Positions 59,293-64,000 of a stretch of 64,000 nt of DNA are shown piece by piece. Each line of letters opens with the position of its first letter. The stretch's first letter is position 1. The notes under the pieces are model-generated. The model was not told where the DNA came from. It saw nothing but the letters and a program-made list of their open reading frames with translations, and made no database searches. The translations under genes and the position numbers were made by a program. Source of the DNA: Sporomusa acidovorans (GTDB lineage Bacteria; Bacillota; Negativicutes; Sporomusales; Sporomusaceae); assembly GCF_900101845.1 (NCBI RefSeq), contig NZ_FNAM01000008.1, positions 62,001 to 126,000 on the forward strand, written 5' to 3'.

Positions 59293-60447
59293 ATGTTTAA
59301 AATTTCTCTTCTCTCCATTTCCCTCCTCACCATTATGGCCGGAGCGGCGGTGGCTCCGGGGCTGGGGGAGATTGCCAAGGCGTTCCCCGGTGAAAGCCAA
59401 ACCATGATTAAACTCATTCTCTCTTTACCGCCGCTATTCATTATCCCGTTTTCGATTCTGTCAGGGATATTAAGTTCCCGGATGAGTAAGAAAAAGCTGC
59501 TGATCGCCGGTCTGGTTGTGTATATTATCGGCGGCGCCGGCGCTGTTTTTGCCGACTCGCTGATGCCGCTGCTTGCCTTCCGCGCCGTGCTGGGAGCCGG
59601 CACCGGCATCATACTGCCCCTGTCGACAGGGTTGATTGCCGATTTTTATCAGGGCGGCGAACGTATTAAAATGCTGGGATATTCCTTTTCGGCCAATAAC
59701 CTGGGAGCTGTCGTCGGCAATCTTGGTGCAGGCCTGCTTGCCCTAATCAACTGGCAGTACGTTTTTTACGTCTATTTAATTGCTGTTCCTGTGTTGGTGC
59801 TTGTCGCCTTGTTTATTAAAGACATTCCCGCACCCGGGAAACAAGCGGAAGCAAACAATAAAACCGCCCTTCCCGGTCCGGTTTACGGCTGGGCGTTCGC
59901 AGCGTTCCTGGTTATGCTGGCCTTTTATGCGATTGTCACCAACCTTTCCTTACTGATTTATGGCAGAAACATCGGTGACTCCAGTTTTGCCGGCATTCTC
60001 TTCGCCATCAATGCCGTGAGCATGTTTATAGGAGGATTTAGCCTCAAGGCGGCCAGCCAGTATTTGAACCGTCTGCTTCCCTGCTGCATGCTGTTCTTAA
60101 TGGCTGCAGGCTACAGCGGTCTGGGCGTAAGCTACTCCAAAACAATGCTCATCGTATCGATTATGGTTGCCGGCCTGGGAACCGGCTGGGCCTATCCGTT
60201 TATTATCAATAAAGCATCCGCCTATGCGCCCTTAGGGAAAAACATTGCCGTTATGGCTGTTGTATCCAGTTTTGCTTTCCTGGGACAGTTTTCTTCGCCG
60301 TTAGTTTTAGATACCCTGCGAAATTTAGCCGGTGGAACCGTTGCTGCCAGCTTCTTCATATTATCAAGTTGTATGGGATTGTTAGCCGTTATCGGCCTAA
60401 CAGGTGCTCTTTCCAAAAACTTGCCTAATCAGCGGGAGGAGCCATAG
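59293..60447 (+). CDS. MFS transporter
   Basis: 384 residues, twelve helices. N-terminal 'LLTIMAGAAVAPGLGEIAKAFPG', loop 2-3 'SSRMSKKKLLIAGL', motif C-like 'RAVLGAGTGIILPLSTGLIADFYQGGERIKMLGYSFSANNLGAVVGNLGAGLL'. Likely proton-driven drug exporter. GAAAGGGG upstream. Two bases separate its stop from the small protein gene of RND operon 3, so pump and MFS are cotranscribed. Confidence 0.93.
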   Translation: MFKISLLSISLLTIMAGAAVAPGLGEIAKAFPGESQTMIKLILSLPPLFIIPFSILSGILSSRMSKKKLLIAGLVVYIIGGAGAVFADSLMPLLAFRAVLGAGTGIILPLSTGLIADFYQGGERIKMLGYSFSANNLGAVVGNLGAGLLALINWQYVFYVYLIAVPVLVLVALFIKDIPAPGKQAEANNKTALPGPVYGWAFAAFLVMLAFYAIVTNLSLLIYGRNIGDSSFAGILFAINAVSMFIGGFSLKAASQYLNRLLPCCMLFLMAAGYSGLGVSYSKTMLIVSIMVAGLGTGWAYPFIINKASAYAPLGKNIAVMAVVSSFAFLGQFSSPLVLDTLRNLAGGTVAASFFILSSCMGLLAVIGLTGALSKNLPNQREEP

Positions 60448-60449
60448 TA

Positions 60450-60671
60450 ATGTGCACAATCATTCAAGGCATACCTGTCATGGCCGACCCGGCATTATCG
60501 AGAAAAAAAATCAACCAGCTCGTTTGTGATATCATCAAAACCTGGAAATGGGAAGGCAAGGAACTGGGGAAAATTGAGTTAATTTATGATGGACAACTGA
60601 TTCATGTCATTTCCTATGAAAAACCTGTAGTTCAACTTGTCCCTCTACAAATAAACACAAGGGAGACATAA
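60450..60671 (+). CDS. Small protein opening RND operon 3 (undescribed family)
   Basis: 73 residues, MCTIIQGIPVMADPALSRKKI then 'LVCDIIKTWKWEGKELGKIELIYDGQLIHVISYEKPVVQLVPL'. GGGAGG lies inside the end of the MFS gene, 9-14 bases before the ATG. Shared with copies 1 and 2: ADPALS, W.WEG, KIEL, DGQL, SYEKP. Four bases separate it from the adaptor gene. Confidence 0.83.
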   Translation: MCTIIQGIPVMADPALSRKKINQLVCDIIKTWKWEGKELGKIELIYDGQLIHVISYEKPVVQLVPLQINTRET

Positions 60672-60675
60672 ATAA

Positions 60676-61797
60676 ATGCAACAGTTAAAATACCTAAATA
60701 AAATACCAAAAAAACAAATAGTTTACGGTTTGGCAATCCTATTAGTCATCGGCATCATCGGCGGCATGATCTGGAAAGGACAGCATCAGCCCCAACCGGT
60801 TGCAGACGTGGTTAGTTTAGTCCGGACAACCACAGTCGGAATGACAAATGCCGCACAGAAATACACCTATTCCGGCGAGGTCCGGGGACGCTACGAAAGC
60901 CAGCTTGCCTTTCAGGTCGGCGGAAAAATCGTAAAACGCCATGTTGATCTGGGCAGTGTGATTAAAGCCGGCGACGCCCTTATGGAGATTGATCCCAAAG
61001 ATATTAATCAAACGGTAAACGCGAATGCCGCTCAGGTATACTCCGCTCAGTCGCAGTTAAAACTGGCGGAAAACAACCTGAACCGCTACCGGCAGTTATA
61101 TGCCCAGAATGCGATCAGCCAGGCCCAGCTTGACCAGTATCAAAGCGCCTACGACGCGGCGGTCGCTGCCGTGCAGCAGACATCGGCGCAATATATGCAG
61201 GGAACCAACCAACTGGGTTACAGCACCCTGTACGCCAATAGCGCAGGCGTCATTTCCGCTGTCAGCGCCGAGGCCGGCCAGGTCGTCAGCGCCGGTCAGG
61301 CCGTCCTTACCCTGGTGCAGGACGGCGACCGGGAAATTGAGATCAGCGTACCGGAAAATCGTATCGAAGAACTACGCCAGGCAACTCAAATTCAGGCCAC
61401 TTTCTGGGCCCTGCCCGGCGTTACGGTAGACGGAAAAGTAAGAGAAATATCACCTATGGCTGATAAAATATCCCGCACCTATAAAGTCCGCATCAGCCTG
61501 ATCAATCCGCCGGCAGAAGTAAAACTTGGCATGACGGCGGCTGTCGCGGCGATTCATCCCGGCAGCCAGCAAATCGCCGTTATTCCTCTGTCAGCCGTCT
61601 ATCAAACAGGCGACACGCCTAGTGTGTGGGTTGTCCAAAATGACACCGTAAGTCTAAAACCTATAACAGTGAGTCAGTTTGGCGACAATCAAGTGCAGGT
61701 TCTGAACGGACTGCAAACCGGCGATGTGGTGGTAACCGCCGGAGTCCATAAACTGCGGGAAGGACAAAAGGTTCGTGTAACCGGTGATAACCTATGA
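60676..61797 (+). CDS. RND periplasmic adaptor (MFP), operon 3
   Basis: 373 residues, close paralogue of the adaptor of operon 2 ('YSGEVRGRYESQLAFQVGGKIVKRHVDLGSVIKAGDALMEIDPKDINQTVNANAAQVYSAQSQLKLAENNLNRYRQLYAQNAISQAQ'). Ribosome site GGGAGA. Overlaps the pump gene by ATGA. Confidence 0.95.
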   Translation: MQQLKYLNKIPKKQIVYGLAILLVIGIIGGMIWKGQHQPQPVADVVSLVRTTTVGMTNAAQKYTYSGEVRGRYESQLAFQVGGKIVKRHVDLGSVIKAGDALMEIDPKDINQTVNANAAQVYSAQSQLKLAENNLNRYRQLYAQNAISQAQLDQYQSAYDAAVAAVQQTSAQYMQGTNQLGYSTLYANSAGVISAVSAEAGQVVSAGQAVLTLVQDGDREIEISVPENRIEELRQATQIQATFWALPGVTVDGKVREISPMADKISRTYKVRISLINPPAEVKLGMTAAVAAIHPGSQQIAVIPLSAVYQTGDTPSVWVVQNDTVSLKPITVSQFGDNQVQVLNGLQTGDVVVTAGVHKLREGQKVRVTGDNL

Positions 61798-64000
61798 AAA
61801 ATCTAAACCTGACGGAATGGGCACTCCGTCATAAACAGCTTGTGTACTTTTTCGTTTTTATCACATTTATTATGGGAATTTTTTCCTATATTCGTCTGGG
61901 AAGAATGGAAGATCCCGATTTTGTCATCCGTCAAATGATTGTCTCGGTTTCCTGGCCCGGCGCCAGCGCCCGCCAGGTGGAAGAACAGGTAACCGATAAG
62001 ATCGAAAAAAAGCTGCAGGACACGCCGGGTCTGGATTATCTGAAAAGCTATTCCAAACCGGGGCAGGCCGTTATCTATGTCACCTTAGATGACCACGTAG
62101 CCGAAAAAGACATCCGGCCTACCTGGCTGGAAGTGCGCAACATGGTTAACGATATCAAAGGCACTTTGCCCCAGGGAGTAGCCGGCATTGCTTTTAATGA
62201 CCGTTTTGACGATACGTTCGGCTGCATTTACGCGTTGACAGCCGACGGGTTTACCTATGAAGAAATGCGTGACCGGGCCGAAAAGATCCGCCGGACTCTA
62301 CTGGGAGTTCCCGATGTAAAAAAAATCGAACTCATCGGGGTACAGGATGAAAAAATCTATATTGAAATCGAAAGCAGCAAGCTAGCCCAATTGGGTGTTG
62401 ATCCCAATTTAATTGTCAGCACGATTAAAAATCAGGATGCGATGGCCACTTCCGGTATGGTTGACACTTCCTCTGATAATGTTTATTTACGGGTCAGCGG
62501 TATGTTTGACAGTATCGACGACATCCGCAACCTGCCGGTCCGGGCCAATGACCGTACTTTCCTGCTAGGCGATATTGCCAGGGTTGAACGCAGCTATGCC
62601 GATCCCATTGACCCTCAAATGTATTATAACGGGCAGCCGGCTATCGGTATTGCCATATCCATGGACGCGGGCGGCAATATCCTGACTATGGGTGCCGGTC
62701 TTAGCAAGGCGGTAGCCCAAATCAAAAAAGACCTGCCGCTTGGTTTGGAATTTAGCCAGGTGTCCAATCAGCCCAAGGTAGTCGAGGCGTCGATCAGTGA
62801 ATTTATAGGATCGCTGCGAGAAGCGATTATCATTGTGCTGGCCGTCAGCTTTTTAAGCCTCGGCATGCGTTCCGGCCTGGTAGTGGCGCTATGTATCCCT
62901 TTGGTTATTGCCGGTACATTTACCTGCATGAAGCTTATGGGAATCGACTTACAGAAAATTTCGCTGGGCGCCCTGATTATCGCCCTGGGACTTTTAGTCG
63001 ATGATGCCATCATTGCCATTGAAATGATGAGTGTAAAACTGGAACAGGGCTGGGACCGCTTCAAGGCCGCTTGTTTCGCCTATACGGCAACTGCTTTTCC
63101 CATGCTGACCGGGACACTAATAACCTGCGCCGGCTTTATCCTCATTGGCTTTGCCCAAGGAAGCGGGCCTGAATATTGCCGCAGTCTCTTTCCCGTAGTT
63201 ACGATCGCCCTGTTACTATCCTGGGTTATATCTGTTTTTGTTACGCCGCTGCTGGGATTCAAATTAATCAAAACAAAAGAGGCGCCCGGACACGACGCCG
63301 ACATTTATGACACAAAGTTTTACCGGTTTTTCCGGAATATACTGATCTATTGTTTGGGTCACCGCAAGCTGGTCATCGGCGCCACAATCGTCTGCTTTAC
63401 CGGCTCCCTGTTTCTTTTCAAATTTATCAAGAAGGAGTTCTTCCCTCCTTCTGTACGCCCCGAGCTGATTGTGGAAATGACTTTACCGGAAGGAGCTTCG
63501 CTGCAGGCGACTAAAGAGGAGGCCCAACGCTTTGCCGAAAACATCGCCGGCGATCCCGACATTGAAAATTACAGCTACTATGTGGGAAAAGGTTCTCCCC
63601 GGTTTGTACTGACCGCCGAACCCAGCCTTGCCGCCAACAACTATGCTCAGTTCGTGATTGTGGCCAAAAATCTTGAAGCCCGTAAAGCCTTAAACGAAAA
63701 AGTAAATACATTGTTCGCCGAAAGCTTTCCCAATGTGCACGGACACGTCAAAGTAATCCTGACCGGACCGCCTTCCCCCTATCCCGTTATGCTCAGAGTA
63801 ACCGGCTATGACCATGACAAGGTACGGGAAATTGCCCGGCAGGTAAGAAGCGTTATGGCGGCCAACCCTCATGCCACTAATACCAATTTTGACTGGAACG
63901 AAAAAAGCAAAGCCATGCACTTAACGGTGGACCAGAACAAAGCCCGCATGCTGGGCATTGACAGCCAGGCCCTGGCCGCGAATTTGCAATCCCATTTGTC
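61794..64000 (+). CDS. RND multidrug efflux pump, operon 3 (3' partial)
   Basis: Begins MKNLNLTEWALRHKQLVYFF and stays open to the last base of the window (about 735 codons, some 290 missing). Very similar to the pump of operon 2: 'LGRMEDPDFVIRQMIVSVSWPGASARQVEEQ', 'DAMATSGMVDTSSDNVYLRVSGMFDSIDD', TM4 'ALGLLVDDAIIAIEMMSVKLEQG', 'GHVKVILTGPPSPYPVMLRVTGYDHDKVREIARQ'. No frameshift seen in the visible part. Confidence 0.95.
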   Translation, partial: MKNLNLTEWALRHKQLVYFFVFITFIMGIFSYIRLGRMEDPDFVIRQMIVSVSWPGASARQVEEQVTDKIEKKLQDTPGLDYLKSYSKPGQAVIYVTLDDHVAEKDIRPTWLEVRNMVNDIKGTLPQGVAGIAFNDRFDDTFGCIYALTADGFTYEEMRDRAEKIRRTLLGVPDVKKIELIGVQDEKIYIEIESSKLAQLGVDPNLIVSTIKNQDAMATSGMVDTSSDNVYLRVSGMFDSIDDIRNLPVRANDRTFLLGDIARVERSYADPIDPQMYYNGQPAIGIAISMDAGGNILTMGAGLSKAVAQIKKDLPLGLEFSQVSNQPKVVEASISEFIGSLREAIIIVLAVSFLSLGMRSGLVVALCIPLVIAGTFTCMKLMGIDLQKISLGALIIALGLLVDDAIIAIEMMSVKLEQGWDRFKAACFAYTATAFPMLTGTLITCAGFILIGFAQGSGPEYCRSLFPVVTIALLLSWVISVFVTPLLGFKLIKTKEAPGHDADIYDTKFYRFFRNILIYCLGHRKLVIGATIVCFTGSLFLFKFIKKEFFPPSVRPELIVEMTLPEGASLQATKEEAQRFAENIAGDPDIENYSYYVGKGSPRFVLTAEPSLAANNYAQFVIVAKNLEARKALNEKVNTLFAESFPNVHGHVKVILTGPPSPYPVMLRVTGYDHDKVREIARQVRSVMAANPHATNTNFDWNEKSKAMHLTVDQNKARMLGIDSQALAANLQSHL

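Noticed and set aside
1-64000. CRISPR array, rRNA operon, prophage structural genes
   Set aside because: No regularly spaced repeats, no rRNA motifs and no capsid, tail or terminase genes were seen.

Overview
The window looks like a chromosomal segment of a diderm, endospore-forming Firmicute, most probably Negativicutes/Sporomusaceae (Sporomusa or Pelosinus type). The evidence is a mixture of features: RND efflux pumps, periplasmic adaptors and a TolC remnant require an outer membrane, whereas CotF-type spore coat proteins, strong AGGAGG ribosome sites, YvrJ/DUF2922 small proteins and txpA-like type I toxins are Firmicute features. No 16S rRNA or other taxonomic marker is present, so this is inference.

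Layout. 1-3.4 kb: end of a peptide/nickel-type ABC importer (permease, fused double ATPase) plus a methyltransferase. 3.4-4.1 kb: debris (IS91-type transposase N-terminus, broken DedA gene). 4.2-5.9 kb: DUF421 membrane protein, two CotF-like coat proteins and a 53-residue Cys protein. 6.0-10.6 kb: metal block with a triple GTTAGC-N4-GCTAAC operator, feoA, a feoB split into two genes, an MntR/DtxR-type regulator and a CDF exporter. 10.8-11.8 kb: soluble chemoreceptor preceded by a cyclic-di-GMP-I riboswitch. 11.9-14.3 kb: YvrJ protein, CGGC protein, two half-size permeases (one frameshifted) and a DUF134/His-rich protein. 14.3-20.9 kb: two-component system, Spy/YckD-like periplasmic protein and MFP-ABC exporter with a truncated tolC; three promoters carry the same triple 11-bp repeat. 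20.9-28.5 kb: repeats and small-protein debris, then AraC regulator, EamA permease, two ABC exporters (the first out of frame at a GGCT repeat) and an MBL-fold protein.

28.6-33.4 kb: type I toxin/antitoxin, AdhE, small proteins, copper-storage-type Cys protein, fragment of a type III restriction helicase. 33.5-39.5 kb: a defence island next to a 3' tRNA-Arg fragment: nuclease pair, TIR protein, AlwI-type restriction enzyme and fused double adenine methyltransferase. 39.8-42.5 kb: SymE-like protein, second copy of the type I toxin locus, and a 1.1-kb very GC-rich stretch with no convincing gene.

42.5-64 kb: multidrug/stress export. Three paralogous operons share the order [73-86 aa small protein]-[MFP adaptor]-[RND pump]. 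The first follows a MerR regulator whose predicted 19-bp-spacer promoters control both an SDR-methyltransferase operon and the pump. The third follows a TetR-MFS pair with matching operators. Between operons 1 and 2 lies a MarR regulon (MBL protein, MarR, MATE) with four related operators. The small protein that opens each RND operon is the best candidate for an undescribed component here.
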